Positions 7,780-16,163 of a stretch of 42,896 bases of DNA are shown piece after piece. A program made the position numbers and the translations under genes. The DNA is taken from NCBI GenBank assembly GCA_052140165.1, contig JBKQUM010000104.1, forward strand, positions 1-42,896, written 5' to 3'. The notes beneath the pieces were generated by a model that saw only the letters and a list, made by a program, of their open reading frames with translations, was not told the origin of the DNA and ran no database searches. Origin of the DNA: Bog-473 sp052140165. GTDB taxonomy: Bacteria; Actinomycetota; Acidimicrobiia; Acidimicrobiales; RAAP-2. Numbering within the stretch: the stretch's first letter is position 1; every line of letters starts with the position of its first letter.

Positions 7780-9182
7780 CCCGCGACGAGATGCGGGCCG
7801 CCGACGCGGCGGCCCTCGACACGGTCTCCCACGAGACCCTGGTGGCCCGCGCCGGCACGGCGGTGGCCCATGCCGCGCTGCGGATGCTGGGCGGCGCCTA
7901 CGGCCGGCGCGTCGTCGTGGTGGCCGGCAAGGGCAGCAACGGCGCCGACGGGAGGGTCGCGGCCTCGGTCCTGTCCCGGCGGGGGGCACGGGTGCGTGTC
8001 CTCGAGGCCGCCGATGCCCCGGGCGCGATGGTGCTGCCGCCCTGCGACCTCGTCGTCGACGGCGCCTACGGCACCGGGTTCCGGGGTTCCTACGACGCAC
8101 CGGCCGTGCCCGCCGGTGCACCGGTGCTCGCCATCGACATCCCCTCCGGCGTCGACGCCGACAGCGGCGAGGCGCCCGGGGACGCCGTGCGGGCCGACCG
8201 CACCGTGACCTTCGCCGCGCTGAAGCCCGGGCTGCTCCAGGGGGACGGGCCGCGCCTGAGCGGCACCGTGGAGGTGGCCGACATCGGGATCGGGTTCCCC
8301 ACGCCCCGGGCGCTCCTCGTCGAGGACGCCGACGTCGCCGCGCTGCTGCCGGCACGGCCCCGCCAGGTCAACAAGTGGACGAACGCCGTCGGCGTGGCGG
8401 CCGGCTCGGCGGGCATGGAGGGCGCGGCGATCCTGTGCACCCGGGGCGCCATGGCCGCTGGTGCCGGCATGATCCGGCTGGGCTCGCCGGGGGACCCTGC
8501 CGCGGCGTGGCCGACCGAGGTGGTGCGCATGCACCTGCCGGCCGACGGCTGGGCGGGCGCCTTCCTGGACGCCACCGCCAAGTGCAAGGCTGTGGTCGTC
8601 GGGCCCGGGCTCGGCACCGGCGACGCCGCCGCCGGCGAGATCCGGGCCCTGCTGGCGGCGGTGCCCGTGCCGTTGGTGATCGATGCCGACGCGCTCACGG
8701 CGCTGGGGGATGCGGCGTCGGCGCGCACGCTGCTCGACATGCGGGACGCCCCGAGCATCCTCACCCCCCACGACGGCGAGTACGCCCGCATCGCCGGCTC
8801 GGCGCCCGGGGGGGACCGTCTGGACGCGGCCCGCCGACTGGCCGCCGCCACGGGTGCCGTGGTGTTGCTCAAGGGTCCCCTCACCGCCGTGGCCTCTCCC
8901 GCCGGCGCGGCTGCGGCGCCCGACGTGCTCCTGGCCGCCGCCGGTGGTCCCGCACTCGCCACCGCCGGCAGCGGCGACGTCCTGTCGGGGATCATCGCCG
9001 CCTTCTGCGCCCGCGGGCTCGGCGCCTTCGAGGCGGCGGCGCTGGGCGCGCACGCGCACGGGCGGGCGGCGTCGCTGGGTCCGTCACAGGGCCTGGTGTC
9101 CGGTGACCTGCCGGGCCTGCTCGCCGAGCTGCTGTCCTCGCTGCTCGAGCCGGACACCGGGGAAGGGGACGCCGGTGGCTGA
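7764..9182 (+). CDS. nnr: Bifunctional NAD(P)HX epimerase / ADP-dependent NAD(P)HX dehydratase
   Basis: The protein has 472 residues in two domains. The N-terminal YjeF-like epimerase domain (about 1-180) has VVVAGKGSNGADGRVAASVL and DIPSGVDAD. The C-terminal ribokinase-like dehydratase domain (about 190-460) has VGPGLGTG, DADAL, ILTPHDGEY and the catalytic TAGSGDVLSG with D405. Together they repair hydrated NADH and NADPH. Two motifs differ from the textbook form: the GNNGGDG loop is GSNGADG, and the KG at the C-domain start is VNKW (202-205). The latter form I associate with Acidimicrobiia. GTG 7764 overlaps acpS. Confidence 0.9.
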   Translation: MRPVLTRDEMRAADAAALDTVSHETLVARAGTAVAHAALRMLGGAYGRRVVVVAGKGSNGADGRVAASVLSRRGARVRVLEAADAPGAMVLPPCDLVVDGAYGTGFRGSYDAPAVPAGAPVLAIDIPSGVDADSGEAPGDAVRADRTVTFAALKPGLLQGDGPRLSGTVEVADIGIGFPTPRALLVEDADVAALLPARPRQVNKWTNAVGVAAGSAGMEGAAILCTRGAMAAGAGMIRLGSPGDPAAAWPTEVVRMHLPADGWAGAFLDATAKCKAVVVGPGLGTGDAAAGEIRALLAAVPVPLVIDADALTALGDAASARTLLDMRDAPSILTPHDGEYARIAGSAPGGDRLDAARRLAAATGAVVLLKGPLTAVASPAGAAAAPDVLLAAAGGPALATAGSGDVLSGIIAAFCARGLGAFEAAALGAHAHGRAASLGPSQGLVSGDLPGLLAELLSSLLEPDTGEGDAGG

Positions 9183-10419
9183 GGGCGCGCCGATGCGGCT
9201 CGTGGTGCCGGACCCGGCGGACGAGGACGCCGCCGTGACGATGGCCCAGGGGCGCTCGCGCCCGGCCTGGGCGGAGATCGACCTCGCCGCGGTGAGCCAC
9301 AACGCCGCGGTGCTGGCGCGGCTCGTGGCGCCGGCCGAGCTGTGCGCCGTCGTCAAGGCCCACGGCTACGGGCACGGAGGTCCCGCGGCGGCCCGCGCCG
9401 CGCTGGCCGGTGGTGCGCAGCGACTCGCCGTGGCACTGGTCGACGAGGGCGTCGAGCTCCGCCGGCACGGCGTCGACGCGCCGGTCCTGCTGCTGAGCGA
9501 GTGCGGCCTCGACGCCGTCGACACGGCGCTGGCCTATGCGCTCACGCCGACCCTCTACTCCGCGGAGGCCATCGCGGCCTTCGGCGCCGGCGCCCGGGCG
9601 TCGGGCCGGCGCAGCACGGTCCACGTGAAGGTCGACACCGGCATGCACCGGGTCGGCGTCGCTCCCGGGGAGCTGGCCGAGACCGTCGCCGCGGTGAGGC
9701 GCGAGCCCATGCTGGAACTCGAGGGCATTTGGACGCACCTGCCGGTGGCCGACGGCGAGCACGCAGAGGACCGGGCGTACACCGAGGCGCAGCTCGGTCT
9801 CTTCGACCGGCTGGTCGCCGAACTGGCCGCTCAGGGTGTGACCGCCCCCGTCCTGCACGCCGCCAACACGGCGGCCGCCATCGCCTTCCCGCTCTCGCGC
9901 CACGACATGGTGCGCTGCGGCCTCGGACTCTACGGGTACCTGCCGGGCGGCACCGTGCAGGCCGCGTTCGACGCGCAGGCCGGCGGCGAGCGGCTGCGCC
10001 CGGCCATGTCGCTCAAGGCGCGGGTGGTGGCGGTGCGCACCTTGGAGGCGGGGGAGCGCCCCTCCTACGGCCGGCTGCGCCCGCTGCCGGCGCGCTCGCT
10101 GGTGGCGACGGTGCCGATCGGCTACGCCGACGGCGTGCCGCGGGCCCTCTTCGGCGCCGGCTACGAGGTGCTCATCGGCGGGGTCCGGCGCCCGCTGGCC
10201 GGGATGGTGACGATGGACCAGATCGTCGTCGACTGCGGCGACGACCACTCGGTGCGGGCCGGGGACGAGGTCGTGCTGCTCGGCCGGCAGGGTGACGAAG
10301 CGGTCACGGCGGACGACTGGGCGGCCATGCTGGGGACGATCAGCTACGAGGTGGTGTGCGGCGTGGGCCCGCGTATGCCCCGCGTCCCGGTCAACCGCCC
10401 CGATGCGCGCGGTGCCTGA
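9175..10419 (+). CDS. alr: Alanine racemase
   Basis: This PLP-dependent enzyme interconverts L- and D-alanine for peptidoglycan. K61 in VVKAHGYGHG binds PLP, Y298 in PSYGR is the likely second catalytic base, and VPIGYADG and GLGLYGY are further family motifs. GTG 9175 (414 residues) is chosen because GGGGAAGGGG lies just upstream. ATG 9193, or ATG 9241 giving the more usual 392 residues and beginning MAQGRSRPAWAEID, are alternatives. It overlaps nnr by 8 nt and the uracil-DNA glycosylase gene by 17 nt. Confidence 0.93.
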   Translation: MAEGAPMRLVVPDPADEDAAVTMAQGRSRPAWAEIDLAAVSHNAAVLARLVAPAELCAVVKAHGYGHGGPAAARAALAGGAQRLAVALVDEGVELRRHGVDAPVLLLSECGLDAVDTALAYALTPTLYSAEAIAAFGAGARASGRRSTVHVKVDTGMHRVGVAPGELAETVAAVRREPMLELEGIWTHLPVADGEHAEDRAYTEAQLGLFDRLVAELAAQGVTAPVLHAANTAAAIAFPLSRHDMVRCGLGLYGYLPGGTVQAAFDAQAGGERLRPAMSLKARVVAVRTLEAGERPSYGRLRPLPARSLVATVPIGYADGVPRALFGAGYEVLIGGVRRPLAGMVTMDQIVVDCGDDHSVRAGDEVVLLGRQGDEAVTADDWAAMLGTISYEVVCGVGPRMPRVPVNRPDARGA

Positions 10420-10984
10420 CGCCGACGTCCTGGAGCGCCTGCGCCTCACAGCGTCGACGTGCACCAGGTGCGCCCTCGCCGAGGGGCGGACCCAGGTCGT
10501 CTTCGGCGTGGGTGACCCCGGGGCCGACCTGCTCTTCGTGGGCGAAGGCCCCGGACGCGAGGAGGACCTGGCCGGGGAGCCGTTCGTCGGCCGCTCGGGC
10601 AAGCTGCTCGACCGCCTGATGTGGGAGGAGATCGGCCTCACCCGGGCCGAGTGCTACATCGCCAACGTGGTCAAGTGCCGGCCGCCGAACAACCGGGACC
10701 CCGCGCCCGACGAGATCGAGGCGTGCCGGCCGTATCTCGCCGAGCAGATCTCCGTCATCGACCCCCTGGTCATCGTGACGCTCGGCAACTTCTCCACCAA
10801 GCTCCTGCTCCAGACGACGCGGGGCATCCGCGAATTGCGCGGCCAGGTCTTCGAGCGCGGCCGGGCCCGCCTCGTCCCGACGTACCATCCCGCCTACGTG
10901 CTGCGGGCCGGCGGGGAGGCCATGGCCGAGATGCGGGCCGACCTCGTCCGGGCGAAGCGCCTCGTGGCGGCGGGCCGGGCGTGA
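10403..10984 (+). CDS. Family 4 uracil-DNA glycosylase (iron-sulfur)
   Basis: The protein has 193 residues. Family 4 UDGs remove uracil from DNA and hold a 4Fe-4S cluster. The four expected cysteines are C20, C23, C92 and C108. Motif 1 is VGEGPGREED (47-56), FVGRSGKLLD follows, and motif 2 contains H162 in YHPAYVL. ATG 10403 overlaps the end of alr by 17 nt. The gene is set between alr and tsaE with overlaps on both sides, so it is almost certainly co-translated with cell-wall and tRNA-modification genes, with no obvious functional link. Confidence 0.93.
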   Translation: MRAVPDADVLERLRLTASTCTRCALAEGRTQVVFGVGDPGADLLFVGEGPGREEDLAGEPFVGRSGKLLDRLMWEEIGLTRAECYIANVVKCRPPNNRDPAPDEIEACRPYLAEQISVIDPLVIVTLGNFSTKLLLQTTRGIRELRGQVFERGRARLVPTYHPAYVLRAGGEAMAEMRADLVRAKRLVAAGRA

Positions 10985-11502
10985 CCTGGCCCGTCGAGCG
11001 CACGACCGACTCGCCGTCCGCCACGAGGGAGCTGGCCGGACGGCTGGCCCGCCTGTGCCGCGCCGGGGACGTGGTGCTCCTGGTGGGCGACCTCGGCGCC
11101 GGCAAGACGGTCTTCGCCCAGGGGTTCGCGGCCGCACTCGGGGTGCCGGGCCCGGTGACCAGCCCGACGTTCGCGCTGGTGCGCCACTACCGCTGCGGCG
11201 CGGGCAGCCCCGTGGGGGGCCTCATCCATGCCGACGTGTACCGCACGGGGTCGGTCGACGAGATCGCCGACCTGGCCCTGGCCGAGCTGGTCGAGGAGGA
11301 CGCCGTCGCCGTCGTCGAGTGGGGCGACCTGGCCGTGCCCGCGCTGGGGGAGAGCGCGCTCGAGGTGACGCTCGCCGTCCCCGACGCGCTCGGGGCGCCC
11401 GAGCGGCGTGCCGTCTCGGTCGTGGGGAGGGGTCGCTGGGCGGAGCGGGCGGACGAGGTGGCCGACGTGCTGGCACCCGTCCCCGAGCGGCGGGCGCCGT
11501 GA
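10981..11502 (+). CDS. tsaE: tRNA t6A37 biosynthesis ATPase TsaE
   Basis: The protein has 173 residues. TsaE is the small ATPase that works with TsaB and TsaD to make N6-threonylcarbamoyladenosine at tRNA position 37. The Walker A motif LVGDLGAGKT is at about 34-43, followed by FAQGFAAALGV, VTSPTFALV, HADVYR and the VVEWGD element. The GTG start overlaps the preceding TGA stop (GTGA), and the same 4-nt overlap couples it to tsaB. Confidence 0.95.
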   Translation: MTWPVERTTDSPSATRELAGRLARLCRAGDVVLLVGDLGAGKTVFAQGFAAALGVPGPVTSPTFALVRHYRCGAGSPVGGLIHADVYRTGSVDEIADLALAELVEEDAVAVVEWGDLAVPALGESALEVTLAVPDALGAPERRAVSVVGRGRWAERADEVADVLAPVPERRAP

Positions 11503-12242
11503 GCAGCCTGGTCCCGTCCGCCCCGTTCGCCCTCGTGGCGATCGAGACCGCCACCGAGACCGTGGGGGTGGCGGTGCGGACGCCCGCGGGCGTCCAGGCC
11601 GAGTTCGCGCTGACGGGCCGGCGCCGCCACGTCGAGACGCTCACGCCCGCCGTCGAGCACCTGCTGGCGCAGGTCGGCCTGACCCCGTCCGACCTCGGGG
11701 TCGTGGCCGTGGACATCGGACCGGGGCTCTTCACCGGCCTGCGGGTGGGCGTGGCCGCCGCCAAGGGCCTCGCCCAGTCGCTCGGCATCGGTGTCGTCGG
11801 CGCCACCAGCCTCGACATCCTCACGGCGGGTGCGGCGGCGGCGGGCCACCGGGGTCTCGTGCTGGCCTGCGTCGACGCGCGGCGGGCGGAGGTCTTCGCG
11901 GCCGTGCGCCAGGTCGGTGAGGGGGGGGAGGTCGTGGCGGAGCCGATCGCGCCCGCCCTGTGCGCGCCCATGGACCTGGCGGTCGCGCTCGACGGCCTGG
12001 GCGGCGCCGCGGTGCTGGCGGTCGGCGACGGCGCCGAGCGCTACCGCGCCGTCCTCGAGCCGGTGCCGGGCGTCCGGGCCACGGCGCCCGCACTGGCGTT
12101 CCCGCCCCCGGCGGCCCTCCTCGGCCTCGCCCTGGCGCGCATCGGGGCGGGAGAATCGCCAGTCGCGCCGGGTCGAGTCGTTCCCCTCTACATGCGTGAG
12201 GCGGACGCAACGAGCAACTTCGCACGTGCGGAGCGGGCCTGA
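11499..12242 (+). CDS. tsaB: tRNA t6A37 threonylcarbamoyltransferase subunit TsaB
   Basis: The protein has 247 residues. TsaB is the catalytically inactive ASKHA-fold partner of TsaD. The N-terminal LVAIETATETVGVAV corresponds to the first phosphate loop, and DIGPGLFTGLRVGVAAAKGLA is the diagnostic motif. The GTG start overlaps the tsaE stop by 4 nt. Its catalytic partner TsaD is usually encoded one gene downstream in Actinobacteria, but no TsaD homologue appears in this window. Confidence 0.93.
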   Translation: MSSLVPSAPFALVAIETATETVGVAVRTPAGVQAEFALTGRRRHVETLTPAVEHLLAQVGLTPSDLGVVAVDIGPGLFTGLRVGVAAAKGLAQSLGIGVVGATSLDILTAGAAAAGHRGLVLACVDARRAEVFAAVRQVGEGGEVVAEPIAPALCAPMDLAVALDGLGGAAVLAVGDGAERYRAVLEPVPGVRATAPALAFPPPAALLGLALARIGAGESPVAPGRVVPLYMREADATSNFARAERA

Positions 12243-12255
12243 GCCGGGTGTCGTC

Positions 12256-12777
12256 GTGACGTTGCGCATCGAGAAGCTCCGGCGCCGGGACCTGCGGCAG
12301 CTGCTCCGCATCGAGAGCCGGGTGTTCCCCGAGCCGTGGTCACCCGAGGTCTTCAACTCCGAGCTGGCGCTGCGCAAGGGCCGGCTCTACCGGGCCACGT
12401 GGGACGGCGACGAGATGGCGGGCTACATCGGGTTCATGATCGTCGACGACGAGGCGCACATGACGACGATTGCCACCGCGCCCGCCTACCAGCGCACCGG
12501 GGTGGCCACGACGATGATCGTGGACGGCATCCGCACGCTGCGGGCGGGCGGGGTCAAGCACATCTCGCTCGAGGTGGCGGCCAACAACGAGCCGGCGCAG
12601 GCCCTGTACCGCCGCTTCGGGTTCGCCCCGGTCGGCGTGCGCAAGAACTACTACCCGGTGACGGGGCAGGACGCACTCGTCATGTGGGTGTACGACATCG
12701 ACAGCGAGAGCTACGCGGAGCGGCTGGACCACCTGGCTGCGACGGGGGTGGCGGTCGAGGAGGGGCGCTCGCGGTAG
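12256..12777 (+). CDS. rimI: Ribosomal protein S18-alanine N-acetyltransferase (GNAT)
   Basis: The protein has 173 residues. RimI acetylates the N-terminal alanine of ribosomal protein S18. It shows RIESRVFPEPWS near the start, the acetyl-CoA site TIATAPAYQRTGVATTMI, LEVAANNEPAQALYRRFGF, and VGVRKNYYPVTGQDALVMW, all typical of RimI. GTG 12256 is the first in-frame start consistent with the family N-terminus. It lies 13 nt after tsaB, the conserved position. It is the last gene of the + strand housekeeping block before the accessory region. Confidence 0.9.
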   Translation: MTLRIEKLRRRDLRQLLRIESRVFPEPWSPEVFNSELALRKGRLYRATWDGDEMAGYIGFMIVDDEAHMTTIATAPAYQRTGVATTMIVDGIRTLRAGGVKHISLEVAANNEPAQALYRRFGFAPVGVRKNYYPVTGQDALVMWVYDIDSESYAERLDHLAATGVAVEEGRSR

Positions 12778-12802
12778 GGCCGCGCGCGCCGGCCGCCCGC
12801 GG

Positions 12803-12808
12803 CAGAAT
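12803..12808 (+). promoter_or_regulatory. Candidate -10 box (CAGAAT), leaderless start
   Basis: CAGAAT ends 7 nt before ATG 12816 and no Shine-Dalgarno is present. The spacing suggests transcription starts at or next to the ATG. Consensus match and spacing only. Confidence 0.4.
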
Positions 12809-12815
12809 GCTGCAC

Positions 12816-13262
12816 ATGGCCGACCTCGAACTCGTGAACCGTCTGGCGGCGGCCGACCACCACCTGGCCGTGTTCAGCGTGGCGCGACCCGACGGCAGCG
12901 TGCACGCGTCGGTCGTGAGCGCCGGTGTCATGGACGATCCGGTCGACGGATCCCCCGGGGTCGCGGCGGTGGTGGGCGGCGGGGCCCGCAAGCTCGCCCT
13001 GCTGCGGGCGGCGGGCCGGGCGACGCTCGTGTTCAAGGACGGCTGGGAGTGGGCCGCCGTCTCGGGGCCGGTCCGCCTGGTCGGCCCCGACGACGGATCG
13101 GAGCTCGGGCTGGACGTGCCCGAGACCATCCGCTCGGTGTTCAGGGCGGCAGGCGGGAGCCACGGGGACTGGGCGGAGTTCGACCGCGTCATGGCCGAGG
13201 AACGCCGCTGCGCGGTGTTCGTGCGGGCGGACAGCGTCTCCACGAACGCCGGTTCCGGGTGA
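12816..13262 (+). CDS. PPOX-class flavin/F420-dependent protein
   Basis: The protein has 148 residues with the split-barrel pyridoxamine-5'-phosphate-oxidase-like fold. The pattern ADHHLAVFSVARPDGSVHAS, then KLALLRAAGRATLVFKDGWEWAAVSGPVRLVG, is that of actinobacterial probable F420-binding PPOX proteins. The real substrate is unknown. An in-frame ATG at 12807 is possible, but the CAGAAT box 7 nt before ATG 12816 favours the latter. It stands alone between rimI and an aldo/keto reductase and is the first gene of the accessory region. Confidence 0.75.
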   Translation: MADLELVNRLAAADHHLAVFSVARPDGSVHASVVSAGVMDDPVDGSPGVAAVVGGGARKLALLRAAGRATLVFKDGWEWAAVSGPVRLVGPDDGSELGLDVPETIRSVFRAAGGSHGDWAEFDRVMAEERRCAVFVRADSVSTNAGSG

Positions 13263-13267
13263 CGAGT

Positions 13268-13295
13268 CGGTCCGGGGCGGACCACCCCTAGGGTG
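13268..13295 (+). promoter_or_regulatory. Candidate promoter with inverted repeat before aldo/keto reductase
   Basis: GGTCCG (13268-13273) and CGGACC (13277-13282) form a perfect 6-bp inverted repeat with a 3-nt spacer. TAGGGT (13290-13295) is a possible -10. The repeat would sit just upstream of the -10, where a repressor could bind. No regulator gene is adjacent. Confidence 0.3.
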
Positions 13296-13329
13296 GGTCT
13301 CGTCGGACCGACGGGAGGAGTACGCACGC

Positions 13330-14304
13330 ATGGAAACGATCGCTCTCGGAAACCAGGGCCTCGAGGTCTCGCGCCAGGGGCTCGGCTGCATGGGCATGTC
13401 GGACTTCTATGGCCCGGGCGACGACGAGGAGTCGACCGCCACCATCCACCGGGCGCTCGACCTCGGGGTCACCTTCTTCGACACCTCGGACATGTACGGG
13501 CCGCACACGAACGAGGTGCTGGTGGGCAGGGCACTGGCGGGGCGCCGCGACGAAGCCGTCATCGCCACCAAATTCGGCATCGTGCGTGACCCCGGTGACC
13601 CGGCGAGGCGCTCCGTGAGCGGCCGACCGGAGTACGTGCGCGAGGCCTGCGACGGGTCGTTGTCACGCCTCGGCGTCGACCACATCGACCTCTACTACCA
13701 GCACCGTGTCGATCCCGACACGCCCATTGAGGAGACGGTTGGCGCCATGGGCGAACTGGTGGCGCTGGGCAAGGTGCGCTTCCTCGGCCTGTCGGAGGCG
13801 GCGCCCGACACCATCCGGCGGGCCCATGCCGTGCACCCGATCTCGGCGCTGCAGACCGAGTACTCGGTGTGGTCGCGGGACCCCGAACGGGAGATCCTCC
13901 CGACCCTGCGGGAGCTCGGGATCGGCTTCGTCCCCTACAGCCCGCTGGGGCGGGGCTTCCTGACCGGCACCATGCGCTCGCTCGACGACCTCGACGAGTC
14001 CGACTTCCGCCGCTACCAGCCTCGCTTCCAGGGCGACAACCTGGCCGACAACATCGCCATCGTCGAGGTGCTCGACCAGCTGGCCGCTTCCAAGGGCTGC
14101 ACGCCCGGGCAGGTCGCCCTCGCCTTCGTCCATGCGGCCGGCCGGGACGTCGCGCCGATCCCGGGCACCAAGCGGCGCACGTATCTCGAGGAGAACGTGG
14201 CCGCGCTCGACGTGGAGCTGACCGAGGAGGACCTCGCGATCCTCGACACCGTGGCTCCGGCCAAGGGCGACCGCTATGCGGACATGTCGCCGGTGAACCG
14301 CTAG
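13330..14304 (+). CDS. Aldo/keto reductase
   Basis: The protein has 324 residues with the NADPH-dependent TIM-barrel reductase fold of the AKR13/YajO-like group. The catalytic tetrad is visible as D51 and Y56 (FFDTSDMYG), K81 (IATKFG) and H125 (LYYQHRVD). The C-terminal NADPH-binding part contains VAPIPGTKRRTYLEEN. GGAGGAG (13314-13320) is a clear ribosome binding site for ATG 13330. The substrate cannot be predicted. It is monocistronic with its own candidate promoter. Confidence 0.92.
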   Translation: METIALGNQGLEVSRQGLGCMGMSDFYGPGDDEESTATIHRALDLGVTFFDTSDMYGPHTNEVLVGRALAGRRDEAVIATKFGIVRDPGDPARRSVSGRPEYVREACDGSLSRLGVDHIDLYYQHRVDPDTPIEETVGAMGELVALGKVRFLGLSEAAPDTIRRAHAVHPISALQTEYSVWSRDPEREILPTLRELGIGFVPYSPLGRGFLTGTMRSLDDLDESDFRRYQPRFQGDNLADNIAIVEVLDQLAASKGCTPGQVALAFVHAAGRDVAPIPGTKRRTYLEENVAALDVELTEEDLAILDTVAPAKGDRYADMSPVNR

Positions 14305-14347
14305 GGCCGTTTCGGGTACCATCGAAGCGGGCTCCACAGGAGGTGAC

Positions 14348-14560
14348 ATGTTCGACCTGATCTTTGTCCTTCTGTTCATTGCGGCACTGATCGCCTGTTG
14401 TGTCGCCCTTCTGCGGTCCTCGTCGCGGCAGCAGCGCCTGCGGGCACGACCCGACGATCTGCGCCGTGCCGACGACGCCGAGCGGGCCGCGCCGTACGAC
14501 CCCACGATGTCGTACCGGGCGGCTCAGGATGCGTCCAACTGGGGCAGCCCGGGCTGGTAG
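14348..14560 (+). CDS. Small single-pass membrane protein, unknown function
   Basis: The protein has 70 residues. Residues 2-22 (FDLIFVLLFIAALIACCVALL) are strongly hydrophobic, and an Arg-rich, then acidic, soluble tail ending NWGSPGW follows. A near-perfect AGGAGGTGA immediately precedes ATG 14348, and TACCAT at about 14316-14321 may be a -10. I do not recognise the family. The strong ribosome binding site and the membrane-segment composition support a real gene. Confidence 0.65.
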   Translation: MFDLIFVLLFIAALIACCVALLRSSSRQQRLRARPDDLRRADDAERAAPYDPTMSYRAAQDASNWGSPGW

Positions 14561-14630
14561 CAGTCACCGGATCGGTGAGAGCCCGCCGGACTCGTGCCGA
14601 CGGGACCGGTTCCGCGGGGCGCTGGCCCGC

Positions 14631-14912
14631 CTAACCAGCGCCAGAGCTGCCCTCGATCGACTCCTCCGCCACGTCCGTCATCGCATAGGGGTCGAACGCT
14701 TGGCTCTCGGCGTCGTCCGCACGCCTGAGATCGTTGCCGTCCACGTGAGCAGCCTCTGCGACCCGCTCCATCGCGACTGTGATCGGTTCGTCCGGAGGCG
14801 GATCGTGGGACTCGACTCCGGCGTCCCGTACGAGCGCCGTGGGGGTCCCGGCGGAGATCCAGCGAGCCTCGTGCCGCCCATAAGGGTCTATGTACCAGCC
14901 TTCTTCGTGCAC
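14631..14912 (-). CDS. Small DUF2510-like protein
   Basis: The protein has 93 residues on the minus strand with a GTG start at 14912. The N-terminus EEGWYIDPYGRHEARWISAG resembles the GWYxDPxG...R(Y/W) pattern of the short actinobacterial DUF2510 motif, though the second Trp block (DGTRWT) is replaced by TPTALVRD. The acidic remainder has no recognisable domain. The region between the 14348 gene and the LLM oxidoreductase holds nothing else I can support. Family resemblance is seen by eye only. Confidence 0.55.
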   Translation of the reverse strand: MHEEGWYIDPYGRHEARWISAGTPTALVRDAGVESHDPPPDEPITVAMERVAEAAHVDGNDLRRADDAESQAFDPYAMTDVAEESIEGSSGAG

Positions 14913-15068
14913 GATCCCTGCTTTCCGGCGAACATCTCACGCCTGCTCCACGGAAAGGGTACCCATGGAAGACGCCTTCTCAACGGACCGCTCTTGTTCG
15001 AACCCCGGCTGCCTCCCAAAGTGCCCGGGCTCGCTCCGTCGCGTGCAGCATCAGCTCGCGGCCGGACG

Positions 15069-15074
15069 TAGCGT
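15069..15074 (+). promoter_or_regulatory. Candidate -10 box (TAGCGT), leaderless start
   Basis: TAGCGT lies 6 nt before ATG 15081 with no Shine-Dalgarno. The identical hexamer is placed the same way before the Nudix gene at 37003. Confidence 0.45.
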
Positions 15075-15080
15075 GGGCTC

Positions 15081-15911
15081 ATGCGCTTCGCCTTCAAGAC
15101 CTCGCCGCAAGGCACGACCTGGACCGACATGCTCGCCGTGTGGAAGGCGGCCGACGACATCGAGCTGTTCGAGTCCGGCTGGACCTTCGACCACTTCTAT
15201 CCGATCTTCTCCGACAGCACCGGACCTTGCATGGAGGGCTGGACCACCCTGACCGCGCTGGCCCAGGCGACGACGCGCCTGCGCATGGGGACTCTGGTGA
15301 CCGGCATCCACTATCGCCACCCGGCGATCCTCGCCAACATGGCGACCACCCTCGACATCGTGTCCGGGGGCCGGTTGGAGCTCGGCATCGGGGCCGGGTG
15401 GAACGAGGAGGAGTCGGGGGCCTACGGGATCCCGCTGGGCACGCCGGCCCAGCGCAGCGACCGCTTCGAGGAGGCGTGTGAGGTGATCGTCGGGCTCCTC
15501 ACGCAGGAGACGACGACCTTCGAGGGCCGGTACTACCAGCTGAGCGATGCCCGCAACGAGCCCAAGCCGGTCCAGCGCCCCCACCCGCCGATCTGCGTCG
15601 GCGGCAGCGGTGAGAGAAGGACGCTGCGCACTGCAGCACGATTCGCCCAGCATTGGAACTTCCTGGGTGGCACGCCGGAGGACTTTTCCCGCAAGCGTGA
15701 CATCCTCCATCAGCACTGCGAGGACCTCGGCCGCGAACCGAAAGCGATCCTCCTCTCGAGCCACGTCATATTCACCGGCGACCCGCACGCCACCGCCGAA
15801 CAGGCCGCCGCCCTGGCCGAGGTCGGCGTCGATCTGGGCATCGTCTACCTCCGACCTCCGCTGGACCCGGGCGTACTCGAGCCGCTGGCCACCGCCCTGC
15901 GCGAGCTGTAG
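15081..15911 (+). CDS. LLM-class F420-dependent oxidoreductase (luciferase-like)
   Basis: The protein has 276 residues with the TIM-barrel luciferase-like monooxygenase fold. Typical pieces are FESGWTFDHFYPI, TTRLRMGTLVTGIHYRHPA, the LDIVSGGRLELGIGAGWNE core (about 91-109) and PICVGGSGERRTLRTAARFA. Proteins with this N-terminal style in Actinobacteria usually use coenzyme F420, though flavin use cannot be excluded. It is monocistronic. The substrate is unknown. Confidence 0.88.
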   Translation: MRFAFKTSPQGTTWTDMLAVWKAADDIELFESGWTFDHFYPIFSDSTGPCMEGWTTLTALAQATTRLRMGTLVTGIHYRHPAILANMATTLDIVSGGRLELGIGAGWNEEESGAYGIPLGTPAQRSDRFEEACEVIVGLLTQETTTFEGRYYQLSDARNEPKPVQRPHPPICVGGSGERRTLRTAARFAQHWNFLGGTPEDFSRKRDILHQHCEDLGREPKAILLSSHVIFTGDPHATAEQAAALAEVGVDLGIVYLRPPLDPGVLEPLATALREL

Positions 15912-15978
15912 AACTCCGAGTCGGGGTTCCGAGGCAACCCATGATGGCGAAGCCGAAAGGTGACGGGAAAGAGAACTC

Positions 15979-16008
15979 CGCACCGTTCGCGTCAGAGATC
16001 ACGGTGCG
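15979..16008 (+). repeat. Inverted repeat downstream of LLM oxidoreductase
   Basis: CGCACCGT (15979-15986) and ACGGTGCG (16001-16008) are perfect 8-bp arms with a 14-nt loop. No T-run follows, so it is a weak terminator candidate at best. Apart from this hairpin, the gap 15912-16163 shows nothing clear. Confidence 0.3.
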
Positions 16009-16163
16009 AACCACTGCCGACCTGACTTCGGCCACCGGTTCTACGGATCGATCAGATCGGGGAATCACAGGACCAAAGTCCTAGAGACAATTCGTCGCCG
16101 GACGTCCAAGATACCTTGGGGGCTCTTGGGCCGACCTCACCGGCCCGCGTCTGGGGGAGCAGC

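Noticed and set aside
14990..15030. A GTTCGAAC sequence resembling a tRNA T-loop
   Set aside because: The flanking bases cannot form the 5-bp T-stem, and no acceptor, D- or anticodon stems fit on either strand.
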